Assembly (NCBI GenBank): GCA_003972865.1
Contig: QOAX01000157.1
Coordinates: 1 to 19,730, forward strand
Direction of reading: 5' to 3'
DNA length: 19,730 nucleotides
DNA from: Verrucomicrobiota bacterium
GTDB taxonomy: Bacteria > Verrucomicrobiota > Verrucomicrobiia > Limisphaerales > UBA1096
The notes beneath the pieces are model-generated. The model had not been told where the DNA came from. It worked only from the letters and a program-made list of their open reading frames with translations, and did not search any database. How positions within the stretch are numbered: position 1 is the stretch's first letter; every line of letters begins with the position of its first letter. This document shows, piece after piece, positions 1 through 8,697 of this stretch. A program made the translations under genes and the position numbers.

Positions 1-182
1 ACCACTCCGCTGGCCGGGTCGTAAGACTTTGTATCCACGGGAACTGCGTATGCAGTCTGTGCGCAGATAAACCCCATAGCGCTCCAAATCATTACCGTGA
101 AAAATAGGCCACGCAATCGGTTGCTACTACGGACGTCGTTTGCAGTCATTCGCATCGGTTTACCTATTATGCCGTTCTTCAT
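1..182 (-). CDS. N-terminal part of an unrecognised secreted protein (runs off the left edge)
   Basis: An open frame on the minus strand starts at an ATG at 182 (alternatives at 155 and 149) and stays open for 60 codons to the window edge. The N-terminus has arginines, then a hydrophobic run (FFTVMIWSAMGF, about residues 27-38 from the first ATG), then TAYA followed by VPVDTKSYDP. This is a typical signal peptide with an AxA cleavage site, so the mature protein should be exported. The ATG at 155 has an AGG eight bases upstream and may be the true start. The gene follows the SASA-esterase gene by 80 bp on the same strand, so it may be the next gene of that transcript. Too little mature sequence is present to name a family. 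Seen: frame and signal peptide. Inferred: export. Confidence 0.6.
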   Translation of the reverse strand, partial: MKNGIIGKPMRMTANDVRSSNRLRGLFFTVMIWSAMGFICAQTAYAVPVDTKSYDPASGV

Positions 183-262
183 TTTCTTTGGGTTGTCGAG
201 AGACGGTCGGCTCGCCACCTGCATCCCGGCTGTAGACTTCTTAAATAACCGAATAGTTCACT

Positions 263-1339
263 CTATTTGGAAAGCTCCAGGAGATCGACCATGGCCAGGC
301 CCATGGCTTCGCCTACGTTCATGTAGGTCTCGGCGTTGCCGCTGTAGTGGCCGCCTGAACTGCCGCCTTTGGACAGCGGATGGGTGTAAACGGTGGCGAC
401 GTTGCCCTTGAACTCGGGGTACTTGCCGGATTTGCCGTCTACCGCGAACATGGCTTTAAGGATTTTCCCGCCACCGTCGGTGGCACCCTTCTTGGTCTGG
501 CCGAGGGAGGCACAGACGAACTTCGCGTTGGGCGCATTGAAGTCCTTGCGAAGCTGCTTGATGATATGAACCAGGTTCTTCTCGTACCGGCTCGAAAGCG
601 CGGCACTTCGGCTGTCCCGATCGCCCTGCCACCAGAGAAAGCCAGCGACCTCATATTTCTTGGCTCCGGGATAGTACTTGTCGAGTTCCGAGAGAACCTT
701 CTTTGCCCTGGCGATATCGCCATCGTATTGCATGCCGGCGTACCACTTGATCTTCTTCGGCTCCGTGCCCTTCACCCAGCGTTCAGGCGTCCCCTTGTAC
801 CCGGGATGAACCCAGGTGACACCCTTGGCATCGGTGAATTCAAAGCCTTCGCCCCCCGGCGGCAGCAAGTCCCAACCCAGGGCACGATTACCGATGCAGC
901 TCTTAAGAATCAGGACCGGCGCGTCGACGGCGTTGCCAATGTGGTGGCCAATGCCAAACTCCGGGCCGATCTTTCCGCCCTTGATGGTCATCCACTCGTT
1001 GTTAAAGCCCCTCATGCCGCCGGTCCCGCTCCCCATGATGCGCACGTTGCGAACATCCTTGCGCACGGTCCATGCGCCCGCGTCGTCGATGAGGTAGGGG
1101 TAATGCTTCTTGACCTTTACCGCGTACTCAAGCGTTCCGTCCTTGCCTCCCGCAATCTTTCCAAAGCCCAGCATGTTGGATTGTCCCAGAAGAATGTAAA
1201 CCTGGACGGGCTTGGTCATATCCGCTGGCTTGCCATCCGGATCGGGCAAATCTTTATCCTTGGCCGAAACCGACAGGGTTAGGACCGCCAACAAGGTGGT
1301 GGCAGTAAGAGTTTGGATAAGTTTATTTTTTAGTTTCAT
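263..1339 (-). CDS. Secreted SASA-family (sialate O-acetylesterase-like, DUF303) carbohydrate esterase
   Basis: A 358-residue protein. Residues 1-26 form a signal peptide (basic start, hydrophobic TTLLAVLTLSV, then SAK). The SASA hydrolase signature LGQSNM (51-56) supplies the nucleophile Ser54. WWQGDRD (236-242) matches the family's W-x-Q-G-E/D-x-D block. The late GGHYSG with His331 fits the catalytic His. The family removes O-acetyl groups from sugars such as sialic acid or acetylated polysaccharides, usually outside the cytoplasm; the real substrate here is unknown. The ATG at 1339 was chosen over an upstream frame extension because it starts the signal peptide and lies one base after the sulfatase stop, which suggests translational coupling. 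Pairing with a sulfatase suggests degradation of a sulfated, acetylated polysaccharide (inference). Confidence 0.85.
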   Translation of the reverse strand: MKLKNKLIQTLTATTLLAVLTLSVSAKDKDLPDPDGKPADMTKPVQVYILLGQSNMLGFGKIAGGKDGTLEYAVKVKKHYPYLIDDAGAWTVRKDVRNVRIMGSGTGGMRGFNNEWMTIKGGKIGPEFGIGHHIGNAVDAPVLILKSCIGNRALGWDLLPPGGEGFEFTDAKGVTWVHPGYKGTPERWVKGTEPKKIKWYAGMQYDGDIARAKKVLSELDKYYPGAKKYEVAGFLWWQGDRDSRSAALSSRYEKNLVHIIKQLRKDFNAPNAKFVCASLGQTKKGATDGGGKILKAMFAVDGKSGKYPEFKGNVATVYTHPLSKGGSSGGHYSGNAETYMNVGEAMGLAMVDLLELSK

Positions 1340-1340
1340 A

Positions 1341-2735
1341 TTATTTCTTCGGATTTCGAAGGTTTGAGAAAACATTGCCCGTTGGCTTGGTCGGCAGAGT
1401 CGTCTGCCATTGCTCGAGTATTTTTGTCAGTTCCTTTACGACCGCGGGGTGTTTCTCCTTGAGATCATTCTTTTCAAGGGGATCAGTGACCAGATCGTAA
1501 AGTTCCACGTAACCGGCATCCCGATTAGCAACCAGTTTCCAGTTTTGACTGACCACCGCATAGGAAACCCAATGGTCGGGCTTGGCCTTGCGGGCCGGCC
1601 AGGGGGCAACCGTTTTCCAAAAGAGCGGTTTTTCGCGAAGCGACTTGCCTTTACCCTTGAGGGTTGTGAGCTGACTAACCCCATCAGGTTGGTAAGACGC
1701 AGGTAGTTTTACACCGGCGATTTCACAGAAGGTGGGCAGCAAATCCACCGCCGAAAAAATAGAGGTCCGGTCGATTTTGCCTGCGGCAATCTTGCCGGGC
1801 CAACGGGCAATAAATGGCACTCCTACTCCTCCCTCAAAGAGGGCAGCCTTATAGCCTTTGCGACCGCCGGTAATTCCTTTGGAAGCAGCAACATTGAATC
1901 CCTCGCCGGTGGCTGAATCATACATGGACTCCAGCTTGGCTCCGCGACCTGCCCGGGCAGGTCCGTTGTCCGAGCTGAAGATAACCAACGTTTGATCAGT
2001 CAGCTTCATGCGATCCAATGCATCGAGCACTTCGCCGATCCGATCATCGGCATGTGAAAGGACCGAGGCATAAATATTATCGCGCTCCTCCAGCTTGGGA
2101 AAACGTTGACGGTACTTCGGCACGGTATGGAAGGGCGTATGAGGTTCATGCAGCCATAGATTGATAAAGAAGGGTTTGCCTGCACGACGACTTTTCTCAA
2201 TGAAACCGATAGCGCTCTTTGCGTCTTCATGTACCGGCATTTGTTTGCCCGAGCAATTGAAGGCTCCGTACACATCAAAGCCGTACCGGCTGGGCGGCGG
2301 CGAATCAGGGATCATGTCATTGGCCAAATGCCATTTACCGAAATGCGCGGTGGCATAACCTCCACTTTTTAGGAAACGAGACAGGAGCGGCGCCTTGGGG
2401 TCGAGCCAATCGGGCATGTTGCGCTTGGCATTGCTGGGCACCCAGGCAAAGTGCCCATCAATATTGTAGCGGGCGGGGAAATGGCCGGTCATCACGGCCG
2501 TCCGACTGGGGGAACAAACCCCGCTTGCCACGGTGAACCGGTGAAAGTCAGTTCCTTCCCTGGCCAACCGGTCAATATTCGGCGTCTTCACATACGGGTG
2601 ACCATGACAGCTCAGATCCCCCCAACCCCAGTCATCGGCAAAGATGAAGAGAATATTGGTTGGCGGCTCATTCGGAGAAGCCTGCGGAGCAAGCCCAAAA
2701 ATGAGCAGCGCCAAGAATGTTAATATTCTATCCAT
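1341..2735 (-). CDS. Secreted formylglycine-dependent sulfatase (arylsulfatase family)
   Basis: A 464-residue sulfatase with a signal peptide at residues 1-20 (MDRILTFLALLIFGLAPQAS). The metal ligands Asp34-Asp35 sit in NILFIFADDWGWGD. The core C-S-P-S-R (74-78) is the CxPxR motif whose Cys is converted to formylglycine by a maturase. HFGKWHL (131-137), HEPHTPFH (196-203), SSDNGP (254-259) and GGRKGYK (290-296) supply the other conserved Lys, His, Asp and Asn residues. Length fits the family. It hydrolyses sulfate esters, probably on polysaccharide or glycan fragments after export. A GGAG lies five bases before the ATG. The gene is followed by the SASA esterase at one-base spacing. GC content is clearly lower than in the catabolic operon to its right. 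The exact sulfated substrate cannot be read from sequence. Confidence 0.93.
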   Translation of the reverse strand: MDRILTFLALLIFGLAPQASPNEPPTNILFIFADDWGWGDLSCHGHPYVKTPNIDRLAREGTDFHRFTVASGVCSPSRTAVMTGHFPARYNIDGHFAWVPSNAKRNMPDWLDPKAPLLSRFLKSGGYATAHFGKWHLANDMIPDSPPPSRYGFDVYGAFNCSGKQMPVHEDAKSAIGFIEKSRRAGKPFFINLWLHEPHTPFHTVPKYRQRFPKLEERDNIYASVLSHADDRIGEVLDALDRMKLTDQTLVIFSSDNGPARAGRGAKLESMYDSATGEGFNVAASKGITGGRKGYKAALFEGGVGVPFIARWPGKIAAGKIDRTSIFSAVDLLPTFCEIAGVKLPASYQPDGVSQLTTLKGKGKSLREKPLFWKTVAPWPARKAKPDHWVSYAVVSQNWKLVANRDAGYVELYDLVTDPLEKNDLKEKHPAVVKELTKILEQWQTTLPTKPTGNVFSNLRNPKK

Positions 2736-2908
2736 AATGCTCCGGTCCCAACCGGCTACTTTTCAGGGCACTCGGTTACCTGCAGCCACATCTCATGCCC
2801 GAACAAGATTAGGATATATCCCGTTGCGATGACAAGAACCGCGCTTATTGGGATAAGTATTTTTTTTATTTCCCTTCAGCTTTCAATTCTTCTGGATTCT
2901 TCTTTTTC
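2736..2908. other. AT-rich intergenic gap and composition boundary
   Basis: These 173 bp separate the GC-rich operon (ends 2909) from the lower-GC sulfatase gene (starts 2735). Both neighbours are on the minus strand. The stretch includes an eight-T run at 2860-2867 and a short 5-bp dyad CCGGT/ACCGG (2742-2755) that overlaps the sulfatase ribosome-binding region. A sulfatase promoter should lie here, but no convincing -35/-10 pair was found. No strong rho-independent terminator for the upstream operon was found either. Confidence 0.4.
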
Positions 2909-4213
2909 TCATTCAATATCTTCTGCTTCATCGCGGCGGGTGGATTGCAGTGCGGCAGCGAAGTGAGTGGTGAACGCGTCGAGGTCGGCTTCGGTGTGGG
3001 CGAGGGAGAGGTAAAGCTTCGTGCCCATTGGATTGAGGAACACGCCGCTGCGGAGCAGTTCAAGCATCACGGCTCGGCCACGTTCGCGGTCGGCGGCGAG
3101 CCAGTCGCGATGACTTCGCACCGGGCGATCGATGAACACCGACTGCGCCAGCGGCCCGTCGCCGAGCACCTGCGCCGTCTCGCCCGCCTGGCCAAGCGCT
3201 TGGCCAAGCGACTCCCGCAAACGCCGCCCCATCGCGTGCAACCGATCATAAACCCCAGGCTCGCAGAACACGTCGATGGTGGCCAACGCCGCCGCCGAGG
3301 ACACCGGGTTGCCGCCCGTCGTCGAGGCGGACCACGCGTAGTTCGGCCCCGGCAAACGCTGCTCGTTCACCGCCTCCATGATGTCCGCGCGACCCCCGAA
3401 CGCGCCGATCGGGAAGCCGCCGCCCAGCCCTTTGCCGTACGCCACGAGGTCGGGCAACACGCCGTAATATTCCTGCGCGCCTCCCAAGGCCAGGCGGAAG
3501 CCGGTGACCACTTCGTCGAACACCAGCACGATGCCCCGCTTGGCCGTGGCCTCGCGCAGTCCCTGCAAAAAACCGTCCACCGGCGTGATGCAGCGGTGCA
3601 GCGGCTCGACGATCACGGCGGCCAAATCGGCGGCGTGGTCGGTGAGAATTTGCTCCGTCGCCGCGAGGTCGTTGTACGGCGCGACCAACACATCGCGCTC
3701 GACCCACGGTGCACCGGTGCCGGAGGAATCCGGCTGCGGCAGCGCGGGCGGATCGCTGCCGACGAGGCTCGTCACTCCCTCCGGATGTTGCCCGTGATAC
3801 GCGCCCTCGAATTTCAAAATCTTCGCCCGCCCGGTCGTCGCTCGCGCGGTTCGCAGGCAGAGCATCGTCGCCTCGGTGCCGCTGGCGACAAACCGGATGT
3901 GCTCGACGCATGGGCTGATGTCGGCGATGCGCTCCGCGAGTTCAACCATCAGCCGGTTCACGGCGCCGAAATTCGCTCCGTTCGCCGCCGCCGCGCTGGC
4001 TGCCTCAAGCACTTTCGAGTGCGCGTGGCCGATGAGCGCCGCGCCCCACGCCATGGTCATGTCGAGATACTCGCGGCCGCCGGTGTCCCACACGCGACAG
4101 CCCCGCCCGCGCTCAATCACCGGCGCGTCGCCCTCGGGGATGCCGTATTCACCGTTCGAGCCGCCGGGGAAAAACCGAAGCGCCCGCTCGCGGAAATTGT
4201 TGGTGGCGTTCAT
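2909..4213 (-). CDS. Class III PLP aminotransferase, glutamate-1-semialdehyde aminomutase-type
   Basis: A 434-residue fold-type I PLP enzyme closest in layout to HemL-like glutamate-1-semialdehyde aminomutases. FFPGGSNGEYG (14-24) is the usual family opening. Other markers are FVASGTEATM (108-117, phosphate cup), FDEVVTGFR (232-240, Asp233 for the PLP nitrogen) and AYGKGLGGGFPIGAFGG (259-274, Lys261 Schiff base). It probably moves an amino group on a small amino or keto acid. A true HemL role cannot be excluded, but its place as last gene of a methylamine-catabolism operon, 12 bases after the Fe-S protein gene, points to a catabolic or product-processing role, for example with the glycine released (inference). 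Residues 334-342 (ESLGQALGQ) are encoded by a double copy of the genome repeat and recur in EtfA. No strong Shine-Dalgarno is visible. Confidence 0.85.
   Translation of the reverse strand: MNATNNFRERALRFFPGGSNGEYGIPEGDAPVIERGRGCRVWDTGGREYLDMTMAWGAALIGHAHSKVLEAASAAAANGANFGAVNRLMVELAERIADISPCVEHIRFVASGTEATMLCLRTARATTGRAKILKFEGAYHGQHPEGVTSLVGSDPPALPQPDSSGTGAPWVERDVLVAPYNDLAATEQILTDHAADLAAVIVEPLHRCITPVDGFLQGLREATAKRGIVLVFDEVVTGFRLALGGAQEYYGVLPDLVAYGKGLGGGFPIGAFGGRADIMEAVNEQRLPGPNYAWSASTTGGNPVSSAAALATIDVFCEPGVYDRLHAMGRRLRESLGQALGQAGETAQVLGDGPLAQSVFIDRPVRSHRDWLAADRERGRAVMLELLRSGVFLNPMGTKLYLSLAHTEADLDAFTTHFAAALQSTRRDEAEDIE
3188..3208. repeat. Abutting repeat doublet inside the aminotransferase gene
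   Basis: CTGGCCAAG (3188-3196) is followed directly by GC and a perfect CTTGGCCAAG (3199-3208). Read on the coding strand the doublet encodes LGQALGQ. The same doublet, with flanking bases shared as well, occurs in etfA at 10646-10667. Confidence 0.85.
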
Positions 4214-4225
4214 TGTTTCAAAAAG

Positions 4226-6229
4226 TCAAAGGCCGAGCCGCTTGGCCAAGTTCTCGGCGACGTCCTCGACCTTGGCCCCGGAGCCGCACGACTTGACGCC
4301 GTCGGTCATCATCGTCAGGCAGAACGGGCAGCCGACGGCGACTGTTTCCGCGCCGGTCTCGATCGCTTCCTTCGCGCGCAGCACGGACACCCGTTGGTCG
4401 GCCTCCTCCTCCATCCACATCCGCCCGCCACCGGCGCCGCAGCAGAAAGTTTTTTCGCGGCGCTGCTCCATTTCGCTGATGCCGTCGCCGAGCAGATCGC
4501 GCGGCGCCTGGTGCACGCCGTTGACGCGAGCGAGATAACACGGGTCGTGATACGTCACCGAGCCGGTGCGTTCGGGTGCGGCGAGTTTGCCGTCGTCGAT
4601 CAGTTGCTGCAAAAACTCGGTGTGATGCACGACCTCGAATTTATCGCCGAACTGCGGGTAGTCGTGCGTCAGCGAATTCATGCAGTGCGGACATTGCGTG
4701 AGGATTTTTCGCACGCCGTGCTGCTTGAGTGTCGCGTGATTTTTCTCGGCCAATTCCTGAAACAAAAACTCGTCGCCGAGCCGGCGTGCCGAGTCGCCAG
4801 TGCAACATTCGTTCGGCCCCAGCACGGCGAAGTTCACGCCGGCCTTGAGCAGCAGCTTGGCGATGGAGCGGGTGACCTTCTGCGCGCGACGATCGAACGA
4901 CCCGGCGCAACCGACCCACCACAGGATTTCAAAATCGGGATGGTCGCTGGCCAACGGCACGTCGAGTCCGTCCGCCCAAGCCAGGCGCTCGGCCTGCGGG
5001 AAGCCCCACGGGTTGCCCTTGGTTTGCATTTGGCGCATCGAGTTGGCGGCGGAGCCAGCCAGCGCACCCTCGGCGGCGCGATCGCGGCGAAGCTCGAACA
5101 ACAGCCCAAGCGGATCGACCCGCACCGGGCAGGCGGTCACGCAGGCGCTGCACGAGGTACACGCCCAAATGGTCTCGGCATGGATGGTGTCGCCATGCAG
5201 CGCAGCCGCTTGGCCAAGAGCCGTTGTTTCCATCAGCCCCTTCAAATCCTGCACGACCGCCTTGGGCGAGAGCGGTTTGCCGGAGGCGAACGCCGGGCAG
5301 GCGTCATCGCAGCGACCGCACTCCATGCAGGCGTCGAGACTCAACAGTTGCTGCTGGTCGAGGTGCGCAATCTCCGAGACGCCGACCACGCCGGTTTCCT
5401 CGACTGCCTCGATGGAAATGGGCGTCAGTTGGCCAAGCGACGGCGTGGAAAAAAACAGGTTCGCCGGGCCGGTGATGAGATGCAGCAGGCGCGTAAACGG
5501 AATCATCGCGAAAAAACCGAACACCATCAACGAGTGCACCCACCAAACGGCCAAGTGCGCCGAGCGACTCGTCGCCTCACTCATCCCGCCGAAGAGCTTG
5601 GCCAAGCCGGCACCGACCGGCGAACACCACAGCGCCAGCCCCACCGGCTGATCCCACACAATCCGCAACCCCTCGACAAAATAACCCGTGACGCCGATGC
5701 CGAGGAACAGGCCAAGCACGGTCCAGTCGCTCGCACGATGCCCGAGGCTGCCTGGCCGACGCATCCGACGCCAAACGAACAGGCTGATGCCGATGATGAA
5801 CAACAGCCCGAACACATCGAGCGCACCCTCGTAAATCACATAATACCAGCCGTGATGAAAATGAAACTTCTCCGACACCTTGGCCGCGAGGTGATCGACT
5901 TCCAGCAGCGTCGTGCCGAGAAACAACATCATGAACCCGGCGAACATCATCACGTGCGCCCAACTGGCCAAGCCGCGACCGCGCACCCGTTTTTGTCCGA
6001 GACCCTCCTTCAGCAAACGCCCGAGGCGCGGTTTTAGTCGGGCAAAATTGCCGGTTAAAATTTCCCGGACGGAGATCGGCTTGCCCTGCCGCCAAAGTTT
6101 CCACCGACGCCAAACGCCCCAGCAAAACACCAGCACCGACGCCACAGCCATCACGTAAAACGCAACAACCGACGACGGCGGGATATTGCCGAACGTCTCG
6201 CGCGTCAGTTGAATCGTCGGTTCGTCCAT
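4226..6229 (-). CDS. Membrane Fe-S oxidoreductase, DgcB/HdrD-like (ETF-to-quinone link)
   Basis: A 667-residue protein. The N-terminal part has about five hydrophobic helices (roughly 22-40, 92-110, 130-152, 170-188, 225-250) with His residues that could bind heme. Two 4Fe-4S motifs follow: C301-x2-C304-x2-C307-x3-C311 and C357-x2-C360-x2-C363-x3-C367. Two CCG domains follow, with Cys 441, 475/476, 513/516 and Cys 564, 597/598, 634/637, as in HdrD and GlpC. This layout matches DgcB of Pseudomonas dimethylglycine catabolism, a partner of EtfAB and DgcA (established for that system). Here it would carry electrons from ETF to the membrane quinone pool. It overlaps the upstream flavoprotein stop by one base (TAATG), which fixes the start. 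Two copies of the CTTGGCCAAG repeat encode LAK tripeptides in it and a third encodes LGQ. Confidence 0.88.
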   Translation of the reverse strand: MDEPTIQLTRETFGNIPPSSVVAFYVMAVASVLVFCWGVWRRWKLWRQGKPISVREILTGNFARLKPRLGRLLKEGLGQKRVRGRGLASWAHVMMFAGFMMLFLGTTLLEVDHLAAKVSEKFHFHHGWYYVIYEGALDVFGLLFIIGISLFVWRRMRRPGSLGHRASDWTVLGLFLGIGVTGYFVEGLRIVWDQPVGLALWCSPVGAGLAKLFGGMSEATSRSAHLAVWWVHSLMVFGFFAMIPFTRLLHLITGPANLFFSTPSLGQLTPISIEAVEETGVVGVSEIAHLDQQQLLSLDACMECGRCDDACPAFASGKPLSPKAVVQDLKGLMETTALGQAAALHGDTIHAETIWACTSCSACVTACPVRVDPLGLLFELRRDRAAEGALAGSAANSMRQMQTKGNPWGFPQAERLAWADGLDVPLASDHPDFEILWWVGCAGSFDRRAQKVTRSIAKLLLKAGVNFAVLGPNECCTGDSARRLGDEFLFQELAEKNHATLKQHGVRKILTQCPHCMNSLTHDYPQFGDKFEVVHHTEFLQQLIDDGKLAAPERTGSVTYHDPCYLARVNGVHQAPRDLLGDGISEMEQRREKTFCCGAGGGRMWMEEEADQRVSVLRAKEAIETGAETVAVGCPFCLTMMTDGVKSCGSGAKVEDVAENLAKRLGL

Positions 6230-8697
6230 TACATTTTCACTCGCTCGGACTTGGGATCGTAAGCCGGTTGCAGCGACAACTTGGCCGGCACGCGTTCGCA
6301 GGCCACCTCCAACTCGTAGTCGCCGCTGAGCAAAAAGTCACGATCCACCCCGTCGTCATTTCGCACGTAGCCCATGCCGATCCCTTGGCCAACGGTGTGG
6401 CCGAAGCCACCGCTGGTGATCCAGCCCACGCGCTCTCCGTTGCGGTAAATCGTCTCGCGGCCAAGCAGCACGATCTCCGGATCATCCACCGTGAAAAAAG
6501 CCAGGCGCTTGGCCAAGCCGTTGGTCTTTTGCTTCTCGAGTGCCTCTCGGCCGAAGAACGGCGTGTCGGTTTTCAGCTTGGCCGCCCAGCCGAGCCCGGC
6601 CTCGAGTGGGGTGTGGTCGGACGTCACATCAGCGCCCCAGATTCGGTAGCCCTTTTCCAGGCGCAAACTATCGATAGCACGATAGCCGGCGTTGGCGATG
6701 CCGTGCGCCTGGCCAAGCTCCATCAGCAAATTGTAAACCGCGACGGCCGACTCGACCGGCACGTGCAGTTCCCAACCCAACTCGCCGACGAACGTCACGC
6801 GCATCGTCCGCACCGTCGCCCCGGCGATCTGCAGTTCGCGCGAGGTCGCAAACGGAAATGCGCCGCTCGACAGATCCGCGTCAGTCGCCTGCGACAGTAC
6901 CTCGCGCGCAAGCGGCCCCATCAGCCCCAGCACCGCGCTCGCCATCGAGACGTCCGTGAACCGCACGTCGCTGCCGTCGGGAATATTGCGCTCGATCCAG
7001 TTGAAATCACGCGCCGCCGAGCCGGTGCCGGTAACGATGTAAAATTGATCCACGGCCAGGCGGCACACGGTGAGGTCGGCCTCGATGCCGCCGCGCTGGT
7101 TGCAAAGCTGCGTGTAAACCAACCGGCCCGGTTCGACGGCGATATCGTTGGCACAGATCCACGACAGCGCCTTCTCGGCGTCCGGGCCCTCGAGCCGGTA
7201 TTTCGCGAAGGACGACTCATCGAAGAGCGACACCGCCTTGCGCGTGTGCCGGTGTTCGCGCGCCACGTGCTCGAACCAGTTCGCGCGGCCGTAGCTTGGC
7301 TCGTCCCTCGGCTCGACCCCATCCGGCGCAAACCAGTTCGGCCGCTCCCAGCCAAACTTGCTGCCGAAACAACCGCCGCCCGACTTCAGTCGCGCATAAA
7401 GCGGTGACGTTTTCAGTGGCCGACCCGACGCGTGTTCCTCACTTGGCCAAGCCATCGTGTAATGCTTGCCGGTGGCCTCGGTCGTGCGCTCGATGAGAAA
7501 CTTCGTCTCGCGGTGATGCGCACCGAATCGCCGAATGTCCACCGGCCACAAATCCGTCGACGGTTCGCCGCCGACAATCCACTCGGCCAACGCCCGCCCC
7601 GCGCCGCCGTTGGCCGCGATGCCGTAGGCGTTGAAACCGGCACCGACAAAAAAGCCGCGCACTTCCGGCGACTCGCCGAGGATGAAACTGCCGTCCGGCG
7701 TGAAGGCTTCCGGCCCGTTAATGAGCTGGCGAATGCCGGCGTTTTCCAACGCGGGAACCCGACCGGCAGCCTGCAGGAACAAGCTCTCGAACTGGTCCCA
7801 GTCACTCTCGAGCAGTTGAAAATGGAAGTCTCGCGGAATGCCGTCCTTCGGCGTCCACGGCATGGGATCCAACTCGTAGCCACCCATCGCAAAGCCGCCG
7901 ACTTCTTCCTTGAAATAGCAGAGCCGGTCCGGGTCGCGCAGCGTCGGCAAATCGGCGGTAACTCCCTCGATTGGCTCGGTGATGAGATACTGATGCTGCA
8001 TCGGTTGCACCGGCACGGAGACACCGGCCAAGCGGCCGCATTCGCACGCCCAAATGCCGCAGCAGTTGACCGCAATCTCGCACTCGATGTCACCCAGTTC
8101 CGTCTGCAAGCCGGCAACTCGGCCATCACGAATGTCGAAACCGGTCACGCGGCAGCCCTCGATGATATGCGCCCCCTCCATCTTCGCGCCCTTGGCCAAG
8201 GCCTGACACAAATCGGACGGGCTCGCCTGCCCGTCTGTCGGTAAAAACGCCGCGCCAACCACGTCCGAAACCTCCATCATCGGCCAAAGTTCCCTGGCCT
8301 CGTTTGGCGAGAGCAGATACATCTCGAGTCCGAAACTGTGCGCCGTCGTCGCCTGCCGCTTGATCTCGGCCAGACGCTCGTTGTTGCAGGCCAGCCGCAA
8401 GCCACCGTTGGCTTTCCAGCCGGTCGCCTGGCCGGTTTCCTCCTCCAGCCTGCTGTAAAGATCGACGCTGTATTTGAGTAATTGCGTGATGCTGGCCGAG
8501 CTGCGCAACTGGCCCACCAAGCCGGCGGCGTGAAACGTCGAGCCACCGGTCAGCGTCTTGCGCTCGAGCACAACGACGTCCTCCCAGCCAAGGCGTGTGA
8601 GATGATAGGCCACACTGCAACCGACGACACCTCCGCCGATAATGACGACTCGGGCGCGCGGCGGCAGTTGAACCGTTTGATCAGTGGCCGAGGCCAT
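6229..8697 (-). CDS. Dimethylglycine/sarcosine dehydrogenase-type flavoprotein with C-terminal folate (GCV_T) domain
   Basis: An 822-residue protein with the size and layout of dimethylglycine and sarcosine dehydrogenases. It has an N-terminal FAD/DAO domain (about 15-375; GGGVVGCSVAYHL from residue 21), an FAO_M-like middle, and aminomethyltransferase domains (about 430-815) with NQRGGIEADLTV near 525 and GELGWELHV near 636. STFHAAGL carries His56 at the place where DMGDH holds FAD covalently through histidine. It should oxidise an N-methyl group, pass two electrons to ETF and deliver the carbon to tetrahydrofolate as 5,10-methylene-THF. The ATG at 8697 was chosen because the FAD fold begins just after it; the longer frame upstream is Arg-rich and non-homologous. 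It overlaps the short dehydrogenase by 17 bp. Dimethylglycine versus sarcosine specificity cannot be decided. Confidence 0.9.
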   Translation of the reverse strand: MASATDQTVQLPPRARVVIIGGGVVGCSVAYHLTRLGWEDVVVLERKTLTGGSTFHAAGLVGQLRSSASITQLLKYSVDLYSRLEEETGQATGWKANGGLRLACNNERLAEIKRQATTAHSFGLEMYLLSPNEARELWPMMEVSDVVGAAFLPTDGQASPSDLCQALAKGAKMEGAHIIEGCRVTGFDIRDGRVAGLQTELGDIECEIAVNCCGIWACECGRLAGVSVPVQPMQHQYLITEPIEGVTADLPTLRDPDRLCYFKEEVGGFAMGGYELDPMPWTPKDGIPRDFHFQLLESDWDQFESLFLQAAGRVPALENAGIRQLINGPEAFTPDGSFILGESPEVRGFFVGAGFNAYGIAANGGAGRALAEWIVGGEPSTDLWPVDIRRFGAHHRETKFLIERTTEATGKHYTMAWPSEEHASGRPLKTSPLYARLKSGGGCFGSKFGWERPNWFAPDGVEPRDEPSYGRANWFEHVAREHRHTRKAVSLFDESSFAKYRLEGPDAEKALSWICANDIAVEPGRLVYTQLCNQRGGIEADLTVCRLAVDQFYIVTGTGSAARDFNWIERNIPDGSDVRFTDVSMASAVLGLMGPLAREVLSQATDADLSSGAFPFATSRELQIAGATVRTMRVTFVGELGWELHVPVESAVAVYNLLMELGQAHGIANAGYRAIDSLRLEKGYRIWGADVTSDHTPLEAGLGWAAKLKTDTPFFGREALEKQKTNGLAKRLAFFTVDDPEIVLLGRETIYRNGERVGWITSGGFGHTVGQGIGMGYVRNDDGVDRDFLLSGDYELEVACERVPAKLSLQPAYDPKSERVKM

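Noticed and set aside
380..1282. A 300-codon plus-strand open frame
   Set aside because: It is antisense to the SASA-family esterase, which has clear catalytic motifs and a signal peptide.
2844..2867. CTTAT-TGGG-ATAAG followed by a T-rich run, terminator-like on the plus strand
   Set aside because: The stem is five AT-rich pairs, no plus-strand gene precedes it, and on the minus strand the run is on the wrong side.
2866..2931. A 21-codon Lys/Glu-rich minus-strand frame (MKQKILNEKKKNPEELKAEGK minus its last residue) starting within the aminotransferase 3' end
   Set aside because: It is too short to support as a gene and has no ribosome site. It could be a frameshifted old C-terminus, but the main frame ends normally.
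2945..6037. A 1030-codon open frame on the plus strand
   Set aside because: It lies opposite the well-supported aminotransferase and Fe-S protein genes. Its translation is Arg-, His- and Ala-rich without domains. It is the usual antisense shadow of GC-rich coding DNA.
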